A DNA stretch of 54,764 nucleotides, taken from positions 1 through 54,764 of the forward strand of contig JAPPDJ010000073.1 of assembly GCA_028824555.1 (NCBI GenBank), written 5' to 3'. Made by a program: the position numbers and the translations under genes. This document shows positions 1 through 8,278 of this stretch, piece after piece (positions within the stretch are counted from its first letter, which is position 1; the number at the start of each line of letters is the position of its first letter). This DNA comes from Gammaproteobacteria bacterium. Its GTDB lineage: Bacteria; Pseudomonadota; Gammaproteobacteria; Pseudomonadales; Azotimanducaceae. The notes beneath the pieces were generated by a model that saw nothing but the letters and a program-made list of their open reading frames with translations, was not told the origin of the DNA and made no database searches.

Positions 1-1
1 G

Positions 2-343
2 GCTGGTGCGGAGTTTGAGGCGTTCTGGTCGCTGTTTGAGCAGCGCCCCGACAAGGCGGCGCTAATCTGGAGGCTACGAGTGCAGCTGCGGCGGATCGTC
101 GAGCTGGACTTCGACCTGCTTGCCGAACTAGGAGTCCAGCGAGCGGCCTACGTCAGTCGGCAATATGCGCGTACGCAGGAGATTTCAGACAGCCTGAACT
201 ACCTTGGGTGCGACGGTGTGATCGTGCCGTCGGCACGGCACGACGGTCGGAACTTGGTCATCTACATGCAGAACCTCCACCAGGAGTCTTCCGTGGAGGA
301 AGATGGGTCGCTCGCGTTCCTTTGGTCCGACTTGCCTGGTTAG
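2..343 (+). CDS. RES-domain protein, C-terminal part (5' end outside window)
   Basis: The frame is open from the first base of the window, so the gene begins upstream and about 113 C-terminal residues are seen. The C-terminal part reads G-C-D-G-V-I-V-P-S-A-R followed by G-R-N-L-V-I-Y, which is the usual end of a RES domain, including the conserved serine. RES proteins are typically NAD-degrading or ADP-ribosylating toxins paired with an upstream Xre-like antitoxin. That partner would lie outside the window, so the toxin role is inference from the family. The gene converges on the esterase gene with only 12 bases between the two stops. Confidence 0.7.
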   Translation, partial: AGAEFEAFWSLFEQRPDKAALIWRLRVQLRRIVELDFDLLAELGVQRAAYVSRQYARTQEISDSLNYLGCDGVIVPSARHDGRNLVIYMQNLHQESSVEEDGSLAFLWSDLPG

Positions 344-355
344 GAACGCCTTCGA

Positions 356-1360
356 CTATGGTGCGGGCGACCGACTCAACCACCGCAACGATTCCGCGAA
401 GATCGCCCCGCCGTGCGCCGCGCTGTGGCCTCCCTCTCCGAACTCAAACCTGTAGTCATAGCCGGCGTATTCGAGTGCCGCGGCCATCATCTTGTTCGCC
501 AATGGCCAGTTGCCGACGATGATGTTGGCGTCGCGTTTGCCGCTTGTGAGGAAGACGCGGATGGGTTTGCGGGGGGTGGTCTTGACGAGGTAGGGGTAGT
601 TGTGGCCGCCGCGGAGGTTGACGAAGGAGCCGCAGTGGCTGAGGACGCGGGCGAATGCGGTGGGGTCGTGCCAGGCGGCGTTGAAGGCGCAGATGCCGCC
701 GCTGGAAATGCCGACGATGGTGCGGTGCGCTGGGTCTTCTGAGAATGTCCTGCCGATCTCTTGTTCGGCGAACGGGAGGAGTTCTGTTACGAGGAAGCGG
801 ACGTAGGTGTCTGTGACGCTGTCGTATTCGTAGCTGCGCTGGCCGGTGACGATGGCGTCGCCGTCTGCCGGTGCGCCGGGGTTGACGAAGATTCCCACCG
901 TCGGGGGAATTTCGCCGGCGTGGATGAGCGAGTCGAGCACGGCGGGGGCGCGCACGGGGCCGGTTTCGTCGGCGTAGGCGGCGCCGTCGTTGAACACCAT
1001 CACGGCGGGATCGTCGGTGCTTGCGGCGAGTTGCTCGGGAACGTGGATCAGGACGTCGCGCACGGTGTTGGGGTAGATGTCGCTCTGGCTCCAGCCGGGG
1101 AACTTGCGCATGTCGCCGCGTGGCACGTCTGGTGCGGGATAGGCTTCCGGGCAGGGGTTGTACTGCGCATCTTCCGGCGGGTTGAGCGCGTCCATGATTT
1201 CCATGTTGCTGCGGCCGTTGATCGTCGCGTCGAACGGCAGGTCGAAGCGTTTGTCGAGGCCAAGGCGGCGGTAGTTCTCGATCTCCATTGCGCCGGCGGC
1301 GCCGGCAAGAAGGCCGCCGGTGGCGGCGACGAAACCTCGTCTGGATACTCCGCGAGTCAT
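356..1360 (-). CDS. exported alpha/beta-hydrolase esterase (enterochelin-esterase-like, COG2382 type)
   Basis: The protein has 334 residues. It begins with a twin-arginine-like signal (S-R-R-G-F-V-A-A near residue 6, then a small hydrophobic Ala/Gly stretch to about residue 24), so periplasmic export by Tat is likely. The core has a G-I-S-S-G-G nucleophile elbow (Ser219 in GxSxG), an Asp in G-K-R-D (about 277) and a G-E-G-G-H motif (His312), together a plausible catalytic triad of the Fes/IroD-type esterase fold. I chose the ATG at 1360 because GGGAG lies just upstream; the same frame continues far upstream only as a shadow of the PhyH gene. The natural ester substrate is unknown. It sits downstream of, and on the same strand as, the PhyH gene (44-base gap), so the two may be co-transcribed. 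Confidence 0.8.
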   Translation of the reverse strand: MTRGVSRRGFVAATGGLLAGAAGAMEIENYRRLGLDKRFDLPFDATINGRSNMEIMDALNPPEDAQYNPCPEAYPAPDVPRGDMRKFPGWSQSDIYPNTVRDVLIHVPEQLAASTDDPAVMVFNDGAAYADETGPVRAPAVLDSLIHAGEIPPTVGIFVNPGAPADGDAIVTGQRSYEYDSVTDTYVRFLVTELLPFAEQEIGRTFSEDPAHRTIVGISSGGICAFNAAWHDPTAFARVLSHCGSFVNLRGGHNYPYLVKTTPRKPIRVFLTSGKRDANIIVGNWPLANKMMAAALEYAGYDYRFEFGEGGHSAAHGGAIFAESLRWLSRSPAP

Positions 1361-1404
1361 GCTTCTCCCGTCTCGGTGGGTGGTCATCCAGTCCGTATAG
1401 GGCC

Positions 1405-2373
1405 TCAACCCGCTTGCTGGCGTGCCACGCGCCGCAGGGGGTGCAGCGATGCGCCTTCGCCGATGATGTAGTCCGGGAACTCCACATCGGCGTTGCCGAG
1501 GCCGCCGGGCGCGGCGTCGGTGCGGGTGCCGTTGACGCCGCCGAGGGTGCCGTAGGTGCGAAGGCCCAGCCTTGCGCGCACCTTGGGGCTGGCTTCGTCG
1601 AGCACTTCCTGCAGGCAGGAGACGCCCCAGTTCTCCTGCTGGCGCATCCACGGCAGGCAGAAGAAGGTGGTGATGCTGCGGCGGGGGGCGCCGTTGGTGT
1701 TGACGCCGAGGCCATGCCAGATGCGGCCCTCCCAGGCGAAGACGCTGCCGGCGGGCACTTCCACCTGCACGGACATCTCGCGGGGCGGGGGCTTGATCTG
1801 GTATTCCGGGCGCCAGCGGTGGCTGCCGGGGACGACGTGGGTGCTGCCGTTGTCGGGGGTGAAGTCGTCGAGCAGCCAGAAGAGGTTGCAGGCAGCGGGG
1901 AAGTTCACCGTCGCGGGAACGTAGCCTTGGTCGCGGTGCAGGGGCTGGGGTTCCGTCGTGGGGGCGTGGAACATCCCGCCGGTGATGCTGGAGACAAGAA
2001 AGGTGCGGCCCAGCATGAATCCAGCGAGTTCGTCGGTTTCGGTGCGCTCGACGAGGTCGAGGAACACCTTGCCCTTGTTCACCATGTTGGATATGGATTG
2101 CTTGTTGCCGTGGGCGCCGAGTGGCGCCAGTTCGCCGAGCTTGCGTTCGGCGGCGGCTTGGCCGTCGAGCGCATCGCGCAGCCGTTCGATGTCGCTTTGG
2201 GAGAGCACGTCCGGCACGAAGCAGAGGCCGTACTCGGACAGGTGGCGCTTGGCCGCTTCGAAATCCCTCGTCAGGGGTGGCAGACCGAGGGCATCCGGCG
2301 GATCGATGGTGGGGGAGGGAACGTAGCCCGTTTGCCGGTGTTCGGCGGGTTCCGGGCGAAGTGGCGTGGACAT
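1405..2373 (-). CDS. phytanoyl-CoA dioxygenase (PhyH) family protein
   Basis: The 322-residue protein has the Fe(II)/2-oxoglutarate dioxygenase facial triad: H-R-D (His146, Asp148) and a distal His in R-I-W-H-G (His220), followed by an R-R-S pair that could hold the 2-oxoglutarate carboxylate. Sequence around V-V-P-G-S-H-R is typical of PhyH proteins, which hydroxylate or halogenate diverse small molecules; the substrate cannot be told. The ATG at 2373 is preferred over an in-frame TTG at 2391. It is divergent from the cupin gene (59 bases between starts). Two further PhyH genes lie at 12.9 and 45.8 kb. Confidence 0.85.
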   Translation of the reverse strand: MSTPLRPEPAEHRQTGYVPSPTIDPPDALGLPPLTRDFEAAKRHLSEYGLCFVPDVLSQSDIERLRDALDGQAAAERKLGELAPLGAHGNKQSISNMVNKGKVFLDLVERTETDELAGFMLGRTFLVSSITGGMFHAPTTEPQPLHRDQGYVPATVNFPAACNLFWLLDDFTPDNGSTHVVPGSHRWRPEYQIKPPPREMSVQVEVPAGSVFAWEGRIWHGLGVNTNGAPRRSITTFFCLPWMRQQENWGVSCLQEVLDEASPKVRARLGLRTYGTLGGVNGTRTDAAPGGLGNADVEFPDYIIGEGASLHPLRRVARQQAG

Positions 2374-2432
2374 GCGGCGGCCCCAAGGCAAAGATCGACG
2401 TGAGTGTACCCAATGCTTGGGAGGTGGGCGGC

Positions 2433-2816
2433 ATGGCAGCGGAGAGGATCTTCTCTAGCGAAGAGGCGGCGAGGGCGGCGATGCTCGACGCTAAACGCCA
2501 CATCCATACCAATGTGCTGGCGACCGGAGAGCACATGCAGCTCATTTGGGCGCGGTATGAGCCTGGCGCGGAATACACGCTCCACACACATGAGCACGAG
2601 CAGTTCAGCGTGCTGCTTCAAGGTCGGATGCTGCTCACGGTGGGGGACGAAGTGAGGGAGATCGGGCCGGGGGACATGTGGCACGCGCCGGCGAACGTGC
2701 CGCATGGCGGGGAGATTGTTGGGGATGAGGCGGTGGTCTTCATCGACATCTACGGGCCACCGAGCCGGACGATTCTCGACTACGTCGAGCGGTTGCAGGG
2801 CCGGGCGGGTTGTTAG
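2433..2816 (+). CDS. small cupin-domain protein
   Basis: This 127-residue single-domain cupin has the metal-binding motif H-T-H-E-H-E-Q near residue 50 and the second motif with N-V-P-H-G-G near residue 90. It is therefore a probable metal-dependent small enzyme or a sugar/acid-binding protein. The ATG at 2433 follows a good GGGAGGTGGG ribosome binding site; a GTG at 2400 is an alternative. Divergent orientation from the PhyH gene suggests a shared control region at 2374-2432. The exact reaction is not recognisable. Confidence 0.8.
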   Translation: MAAERIFSSEEAARAAMLDAKRHIHTNVLATGEHMQLIWARYEPGAEYTLHTHEHEQFSVLLQGRMLLTVGDEVREIGPGDMWHAPANVPHGGEIVGDEAVVFIDIYGPPSRTILDYVERLQGRAGC

Positions 2817-2972
2817 CGGCACAAGAGCCGCGCGAAGAACGTCCGACGATTGACTTTCGCTGGCAAAACCTTGTGGACGGCGTTGCCTCGATCCTCCCTC
2901 CAGAGGACGAGCGCCAAGCGCCGTTTAAGTCAACGTGAGACTCCGCTGCAAAAGGGCGTGCGCGCCGCCGAA

Positions 2973-2993
2973 ATGTGTATGGTTCGTACACAT
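2973..2993. promoter_or_regulatory. 7-bp inverted repeat upstream of antitoxin-like gene
   Basis: ATGTGTA and TACACAT are perfect inverted arms separated by 7 bases, 26 bases before the start of the ribbon-helix-helix-like gene. Such short palindromes are commonly bound by antitoxins for autoregulation. Here that is inference from position only. Confidence 0.35.
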
Positions 2994-3019
2994 GAGCAAA
3001 GCGGTCAGGTTGTAGGCCC

Positions 3020-3280
3020 GTGATACGAGTGCAACTGGACATCCCGGACGATGATTACCTCAACTGTGTTCGGCAGGCGCAGCGCGAAGAGCTGACGCTC
3101 AGCGCTTGGCTGAGGGCGGCGGCGCAAGACCGGCTCCAGAGGATGCGTCGCAGCGCGCGATTTGAGACCGAGGCCGATGTGCGGTCGTTCTTTGCAGAAT
3201 GCGACGAAATCGAAGGCCCAACGCGGGAGCCGGAATGGGAAGATCACCTTGCGGCCATGCGTGGATCTCGGCGTGTGTGA
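3020..3280 (+). CDS. antitoxin-like ribbon-helix-helix protein without a partner toxin
   Basis: The 86-residue protein starts with I-R-V-Q-L-D-I-P-D, a beta strand typical of RHH/CopG-type antitoxins, followed by a helical segment with L-S-A-W-L-R-A-A-A. The C-terminal half (F-x-T-E-A-D-V-R-S-F-F, then E-P-E-W-E-D-H-L) matches the toxin-neutralising tail common in VapB-like antitoxins paired with PIN toxins. Translation starts at a GTG. No PIN-like frame follows: the next 96 bases are non-coding before an SDR. The module therefore looks orphaned or decayed. Confidence 0.6.
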   Translation: MIRVQLDIPDDDYLNCVRQAQREELTLSAWLRAAAQDRLQRMRRSARFETEADVRSFFAECDEIEGPTREPEWEDHLAAMRGSRRV

Positions 3281-3376
3281 TCGCGTGGCCTTTTTTGAGA
3301 CGGCGGCCGCGGCCTGGTTCTGGTTCTTCAGGCGCACTTCACGATGCCGAAAAAACACACATGAAGGGAGGGACAC

Positions 3377-4141
3377 ATGGGCAAGTTGACGGGTAGGACG
3401 GCCTTGGTGACGGGCGCGAGCCGGGGCATTGGGCGGGCTATTGCGCTGCGCTTCGCTGCAGAAGGGGCGGATGTGGCGATCAACTACACGAGCAACGAGG
3501 CGGCGGCGCAGGAGGTGGCGCAAGCTGTGACGGAGGCCGGGCAGCGCGCCGAGGTGTTCCGTGCCGATGTGGGCGATCGTGCCGCTTGCGAGAGCATGTG
3601 CGAGGGTGCGGTCGCCGCCTTTGGCCGGATCGACATTCTCGTCAACAACGCGGGGCTTGGCTCCGCCGCCATCAACCGTCCGCACATCGCCGATGCCACG
3701 GACGAGCAGTGGAACCGGCTTCTGAACGTGAACCTCTGGGGGCCGATCTACCTTTGCCGGGCGTTGGTGCCGCACATGCGGAACGCCGAGCGCAGCGACA
3801 TCGTGATGATCTCCTCGATCGCGGCGCAGGCGCTGAACCCCGGCTTTGGCGTCTATTCGGTGAGCAAGGCCGCCCTCGAAGCCATGGCGCACACCCTGGC
3901 GCGGGAGGAGAAGGCGCACGGGATGCGGGTGAACATGATCGCGCCGGGGCTGGTGGACACCGACATGGGGCGCCGCATCGTCCGCGCAACGGGCGGCCCG
4001 GATGACATCGACAAGGTCGCCGCAAACATGCCCTTCGGCTTCGTCTGCACCGCCGACGACATCGCTGCCACCGCCACGCATTTGTGCTCGGAAGACGGCC
4101 GCTATATCACCAATCAGCGGATTACGATTTCGGGGGATTGA
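3377..4141 (+). CDS. short-chain dehydrogenase/reductase (FabG-like)
   Basis: This is a 254-residue classical SDR. The N-terminus has the nucleotide-binding T-G-A-S-R-G-I-G motif, followed by N-N-A-G near residue 90, a catalytic Ser in M-I-S-S-I, and Y-S-V-S-K (the YxxxK pair). The [10 protein letters not shown] segment is also family-typical. An AAGGGAGGG site precedes the ATG. It would be an NAD(P)-dependent oxidoreductase of hydroxyacyl or sugar substrates; specificity is unknown. It stands alone between the orphan antitoxin gene and a small unknown gene. Confidence 0.88.
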   Translation: MGKLTGRTALVTGASRGIGRAIALRFAAEGADVAINYTSNEAAAQEVAQAVTEAGQRAEVFRADVGDRAACESMCEGAVAAFGRIDILVNNAGLGSAAINRPHIADATDEQWNRLLNVNLWGPIYLCRALVPHMRNAERSDIVMISSIAAQALNPGFGVYSVSKAALEAMAHTLAREEKAHGMRVNMIAPGLVDTDMGRRIVRATGGPDDIDKVAANMPFGFVCTADDIAATATHLCSEDGRYITNQRITISGD

Positions 4142-4210
4142 TTGCGGCGCGTTCTTTGAGTCGGGCGTCGACACCGTGTGTAATCCACACAGGCACCCGA
4201 AGGTTCGAGC

Positions 4211-4507
4211 ATGAACAAGATGACGATTCTCGTCGGTATTCAGCGCGACGGTTACACGTTCCAGCTCGCGCCCCCAAGCAGGCAGTTGCTTGACGGCAGG
4301 CGAGCGGATGACGCCCCGCTTCCGGATAGCCTTTTTCTTCGCTACGAAACCGGCCACGACTTCATTAGCGTGCTTGGTCAGCGCGAACTCCGATGGACCG
4401 TCGCCGAGGCCCTCACTGGCCTCCAGCGCGACCAGATCGAGCAGATTGGCCAAGTCGAGTACGTCGATCCGAAACGCAACTTCGCCAAGATCAACCCTGC
4501 AGCCTGA
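4211..4507 (+). CDS. small hypothetical protein
   Basis: This is a 98-residue soluble protein with no recognised domain, signal peptide or membrane segment. The sequence is mixed alpha/beta in appearance, with charged C-terminal text R-D-Q-I-E-Q-I-G. The start is an ATG 69 bases after the SDR stop. Between them lies a TGTGT/ACACA inverted repeat (about 4174-4188) that could belong to its promoter. Ordinary codon use for the region supports it being real, but the function is unknown. Confidence 0.5.
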   Translation: MNKMTILVGIQRDGYTFQLAPPSRQLLDGRRADDAPLPDSLFLRYETGHDFISVLGQRELRWTVAEALTGLQRDQIEQIGQVEYVDPKRNFAKINPAA

Positions 4508-4526
4508 TGTCCCGCTTAAACCTGTA

Positions 4527-4559
4527 CTAGCAGCCGACGCGCCCGCGAGGGTGCGCTAG
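4527..4559. repeat. palindromic element between convergent genes
   Basis: Outer arms CTAGC/GCTAG enclose a GC hairpin (GCGCCC, loop GCGA, GGG-T-GCGC). It is a member of the dispersed hairpin family found throughout the window. It lies between two convergent genes and could act as a bidirectional terminator, although no T-tract follows. Confidence 0.6.
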
Positions 4560-4593
4560 CCCCCGATTGTCGCTCTGTGCTCTCTTCGCACCC

Positions 4594-7500
4594 TCACCAA
4601 GTGTCCACCCACCCTCGTTTCTTGCCGTCGCGGGGCGCGACTGGCGGCAGGGAGTTGAGCCCCATGACCATCCACTTGCGGGTGTCGGCCGGGTCGATCA
4701 CGTCGTCCACTTCGGAAACGGTGGCGGCGTTCAGGGCGCGGGACCAAGCGTAGGCGTCGGCGACGTATTTCTCGTAGCGGGCCTTGCGTTCGGCGAGGTC
4801 GGTGATGGCTTCGAGTTCGCGGCGGCGGCCGAGTTTCACCGAGCCTTCAAGGCCCATTCCCGCGAACTCGCCGGTGGGCCAGGAGATGGTGAAGAAGGTC
4901 TCGTCGAAGCTGCCGGTGGACATGGCCAGCGCCCCCAAGCCATAGGACTTGCGCAGCACGACGACGAAGTAGGGCACGGTGATGTTGGCGCCGGCGACGT
5001 ACATGCGGCCGCAGTGGCGGATGAGGGCGGTCTTCTCCGCTTCCGGGCCCACCATGTTGCCGGGGGTGTCGATGAGCGACAGGATGGGGATGTCGAAGGC
5101 GTCGCAAAGCTGCATGAAGCGGGCCGCCTTGTCTGCGCCTTCGGAGTCCACGGCGCCGCCGGTGGGAGAGTTGGAGTTGTTGGCGATCACGCCCACCGGG
5201 CGGCCTTCGATGCGGATGAAGGCTGTGACCATCGACAGGCCGAACTTGGGGCGCAGTTCGAGCATGGAGCCGACATCGCCCAAGGTCTCGATGATGCTGC
5301 GAATGTTGTAAACGGCGCGGCGGTTTTCCGGCACCACATGGCGCAGGGCGCGCTGGTCGTGGGCGTTCCACTCCTGCACACGGCCCTGGAAGAACGAGAG
5401 GTAGTGCCTGGCGACGGCGGTTGCCTCCTCCTCATCTTCCACGAGGATGTCGATGACGCCGTTCGGCTGCTGGATTTCGATGGGACCGACTTCGCTCGGA
5501 GCATAGGCGCCGAGGCCGCCGCCTTCGATCACCGCCGGGCCGCCGATGCCGAGGCTGGAGTCCTTGGTGGCGATGATGACATCGCAGGCGCCGAGGAGCA
5601 CGACGTTGCCGGCGAAGCAATAGCCGGAGTTGACGCCGACGATGGGCACGAGGCCGGAGAGCTTGCCGAGTTCCCGCCAGGTGCGAACCTGGAGGCCGCC
5701 GACGGAGCCCGCCTGCGGGCCGCCGCCGCTGCGCGGGCCGCCGTGGGTTCTGCCGCCGCCGCCTTCGGTGTAGAGCACCACCGGCAGCTTGTACTTGCGG
5801 GCGATGCCGAACATGCGGTCTTGCTTCTGGTGGTTCTTGCCGCCCTGGGTGCCGGCGAGCACGGTGTAGTCGTAGGACATGGCCACGCAGCGGGCGTTTT
5901 CCTCTCCCACGAGGTCGCCGTTGACGCGGCCGACGCCCATCACCATCGCGTCCGCCGCGGTCTTGATGACGCGCTCTTCGAGCTCCTCGAAGGTGTCGGT
6001 GCGGTAACGCGTGGCGGTGACGAGGGGGCTGAACTCGAAGAACGAGCCTTCGTCGCAGAGATCGTGGATGTTCTCGCGCGCGGTGCGCTTGCCGGCGTCG
6101 TGGCGCTTGGCGGTGGCTTCGCTGCGCGCTTCGTCGGTGGTGAGTTCGTGGAAATGCTGCACTTCGGCCACGTCGGGGCGGATGGCGTCGAGGTCTATGG
6201 TCTCGCCGGTGTCGAATTCGCCCTCTATGTCTTGCGGCTCGATGAAGAGGATCGGGGTGTCTTCGAAGATGGTGTCGCCGACTTCGAGGGCGATTTCGCG
6301 GACGATGCCGGGGCTCTCGGCGGCAATGACGTGCTCCATCTTCAGCGCTTCGAGCACGGCGACGGGTTGGCGCCTTTGCACGGAGTCGCCCACGGCTACC
6401 TTGAGTTCGATGACCATGCCTTGGAGGGGCGCGGATACGGGTGTGGTGCCGGCTGGACCGATGGCGTGGGGTGGCGCTTGGATCGGGGCTCGTGCGGCTG
6501 CGGCGGCGGGGCCTTTCAGCGCCAGCACGGCGAGAGGGTCGTCGGGATCGACATCGGTTCCCGCTTTCTGGACGGTGGATTCGGGTTGGAAGTAGCGCGG
6601 CTCGGCGCCGTCGATGGCGAGCAGGTCCGCCGCGTGTTCCTCCACGAAGCGGGTATGAATGCCACCGTCCGCGAACGGCGCGGTGTCGAGAAGGGCGGCT
6701 AGGAAGCCGGTGTTGCTGCGGGCGCCTTCGATCTTGAACTCGGAAAGTGCGCGCCCCGTCTTGCGCAAGGCCGCGGGCAGGTCGTGGGCGTGGCCGATGA
6801 CCTTGGCGAGGAGCGAATCGTAGTGCGGGCTGGTGGCGTAGCCGGTGTAGCCGAAGCCATCGACGCGGATGCCGGGGCCGGCCGGCGGTTCGTAGGCGGT
6901 GAGCACGCCACCGCCGGGGCGGGACTGGCCGTCTTCGGTCATGGTTTCGAGATTGACGCGGGCCTGCACCGCCACGCCCCTGGGGGCAGGGATGGCGGAT
7001 TGCGTGAGGCCAAGCTCGCGCAGGGTTGCGCCGGAGGCGATCTGCAACTGGATGGCTACCAGATCGAGTCCCGTCACTTCCTCCGTGACGGTGTGCTCCA
7101 CTTGCAGGCGGGCGTTTGCCTCCATGAACACGAAACGTCCGTCGGTGCGGCCATCGACCAGGAACTCGATGGTGCCGACGCCGCGGTACGAAGCTGCCGA
7201 TGCGATGCGGGTCGCGGCCTCGAGCATGGCTTCGCGCATGTCTTCGGCAAGAGCAAACGTCGGGGCGATCTCGATCAGCTTCTGCCGCTGGCGTTGCAGA
7301 CTGCATTCGCGATCCCACAGATGGCTGACGGCGCCGGCGCCATCGCCAACGATCTGCACTTCTACGTGACGGGCGTGGGGGAGCAGTTCCTCGACGTAGA
7401 GGTCGCCGGAGCCGAAGGCTTGCGCGGCTTCTGAGTTCGCGCGGGCGAATGCCTCTTCCAGCTCGCCGATATCCGTGACAGGGCGCATCCCGCGACCGCC

Positions 7501-7989
7501 ACCACCGGCAATCGCCTTCAGCATCACGGCCCCGTCGGCTCCGAGTGCCTCGAAGAAACCCTTCGCTTCGGCCAGCGTCACTGCACGGCTGATTCCCGGC
7601 AGCACGGGGACGTCCGAGCTCTCCGCCAAGGCCCGAGCCTGCGCCTTGTCCCCGAACCGCCGCAACGTCGCTGGTGTGGGGCCCACGAAAGCGAGCCCAG
7701 CATCCTCGCAAGCCTCAGCGAACTCCGCACTCTCGCTAAGAAACCCATACCCCGGATGAACCGCCGCACAGCCCGCTTCCTTGGCAAGCGTGACAAGCCG
7801 CTCGCTATCCAAATAGGCCGCAACCCCAGCCGCACCCAAGTCCAAGGCCCGATCCGCATGACGTGTATGCAGCGACAAGGCGTCGTCCTCGGAAAAGACG
7901 GCCACCGTCTCGACCCCGAGATCCGCCGCCGACCGAGCGATGCGGATGGCGATTTCGCCACGATTGGCAATCAACAAACTGTGCAGCAT
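4594..7989 (-). CDS. single-chain biotin-dependent acyl-CoA carboxylase (BC-BCCP-CT fusion)
   Basis: One 1131-residue polypeptide carries all three activities. The biotin carboxylase domain covers about residues 1-450 (A-N-R-G-E-I-A at the start, H-P-G-Y-G-F-L-S-E, the G-G-G-G-R-G-M ATP-grasp loop, E-M/V-N-A-R-L-Q-V-E-H). The biotin carrier domain covers about 515-590, with E-A-L-K-M-E-H and biotinyl Lys550. The carboxyltransferase domain covers about 610-1131 (G-G-R-T-H, G-G-x-Q-A-G, a crotonase-like acyl-CoA site with N-S-N-S-P-T-G-G-A). The organisation matches the single-chain long-chain acyl-CoA carboxylases rather than separate AccA-D or PccA/PccB. The likely reaction is ATP- and bicarbonate-dependent carboxylation of acyl-CoA; chain-length preference is unknown. 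It is monocistronic, with dispersed repeats on both sides. Confidence 0.9.
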   Translation of the reverse strand: MLHSLLIANRGEIAIRIARSAADLGVETVAVFSEDDALSLHTRHADRALDLGAAGVAAYLDSERLVTLAKEAGCAAVHPGYGFLSESAEFAEACEDAGLAFVGPTPATLRRFGDKAQARALAESSDVPVLPGISRAVTLAEAKGFFEALGADGAVMLKAIAGGGGRGMRPVTDIGELEEAFARANSEAAQAFGSGDLYVEELLPHARHVEVQIVGDGAGAVSHLWDRECSLQRQRQKLIEIAPTFALAEDMREAMLEAATRIASAASYRGVGTIEFLVDGRTDGRFVFMEANARLQVEHTVTEEVTGLDLVAIQLQIASGATLRELGLTQSAIPAPRGVAVQARVNLETMTEDGQSRPGGGVLTAYEPPAGPGIRVDGFGYTGYATSPHYDSLLAKVIGHAHDLPAALRKTGRALSEFKIEGARSNTGFLAALLDTAPFADGGIHTRFVEEHAADLLAIDGAEPRYFQPESTVQKAGTDVDPDDPLAVLALKGPAAAAARAPIQAPPHAIGPAGTTPVSAPLQGMVIELKVAVGDSVQRRQPVAVLEALKMEHVIAAESPGIVREIALEVGDTIFEDTPILFIEPQDIEGEFDTGETIDLDAIRPDVAEVQHFHELTTDEARSEATAKRHDAGKRTARENIHDLCDEGSFFEFSPLVTATRYRTDTFEELEERVIKTAADAMVMGVGRVNGDLVGEENARCVAMSYDYTVLAGTQGGKNHQKQDRMFGIARKYKLPVVLYTEGGGGRTHGGPRSGGGPQAGSVGGLQVRTWRELGKLSGLVPIVGVNSGYCFAGNVVLLGACDVIIATKDSSLGIGGPAVIEGGGLGAYAPSEVGPIEIQQPNGVIDILVEDEEEATAVARHYLSFFQGRVQEWNAHDQRALRHVVPENRRAVYNIRSIIETLGDVGSMLELRPKFGLSMVTAFIRIEGRPVGVIANNSNSPTGGAVDSEGADKAARFMQLCDAFDIPILSLIDTPGNMVGPEAEKTALIRHCGRMYVAGANITVPYFVVVLRKSYGLGALAMSTGSFDETFFTISWPTGEFAGMGLEGSVKLGRRRELEAITDLAERKARYEKYVADAYAWSRALNAATVSEVDDVIDPADTRKWMVMGLNSLPPVAPRDGKKRGWVDTW

Positions 7990-8139
7990 TTGGAAACCTT
8001 TGACCTAGTTGCTAGCAGCCCCACGTGCCTTCGGCAGGGATCGCATTCTGCCCTACGGCACGTAGCCGCGAGCGAATGCGAGCCCGAAGCGAGCAGTTGC
8101 GAAGCCGCCGCGCCCGTCCCCCCACTTCCTTGCTAAGCG

Positions 8140-8253
8140 CACTTTCCTATCACTCCCCCCTCGAGGGGGAGTCGAGAAAAGCGTCCCCGCTTTTCTCGGA
8201 GGGGGGGCCGCCGACCCAACCGCCCGTACACCACAATCCCCGAACGAAGCCCC
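8140..8253. repeat. dispersed repeat family C, single copy (upstream of the carboxylase gene)
   Basis: This stretch repeats almost exactly at 43508-43624: a C-rich run with an internal GGGGGAGT palindrome, then a hairpin with stem CGAGAAAAGCG, then GGAGGGGGGGCCGCC and a tail ending CCGAACGAAGCCCC. It fills most of the gap between the ThDP enzyme stop (8279) and the carboxylase start (7989). No gene is seen in 7990-8278. A degenerate relative of the AGTTCGC hairpin family lies at about 8055-8110. Confidence 0.85.
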
Positions 8254-8278
8254 CACTTTCCCTCCCTCCAACGGCCCG

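Noticed and set aside
1361-2587. Upstream extension of the esterase frame to 743 codons
   Set aside because: The extension is the arginine/proline-rich shadow of the PhyH gene; a ribosome binding site and Tat signal mark the start at 1360.
4567-6702. Long plus-strand open frame (711 codons) opposite the acyl-CoA carboxylase
   Set aside because: It is low in recognisable motifs, rich in Gly/Ala/His as expected of an antisense shadow in GC-rich DNA, and fully covered by a confident gene.
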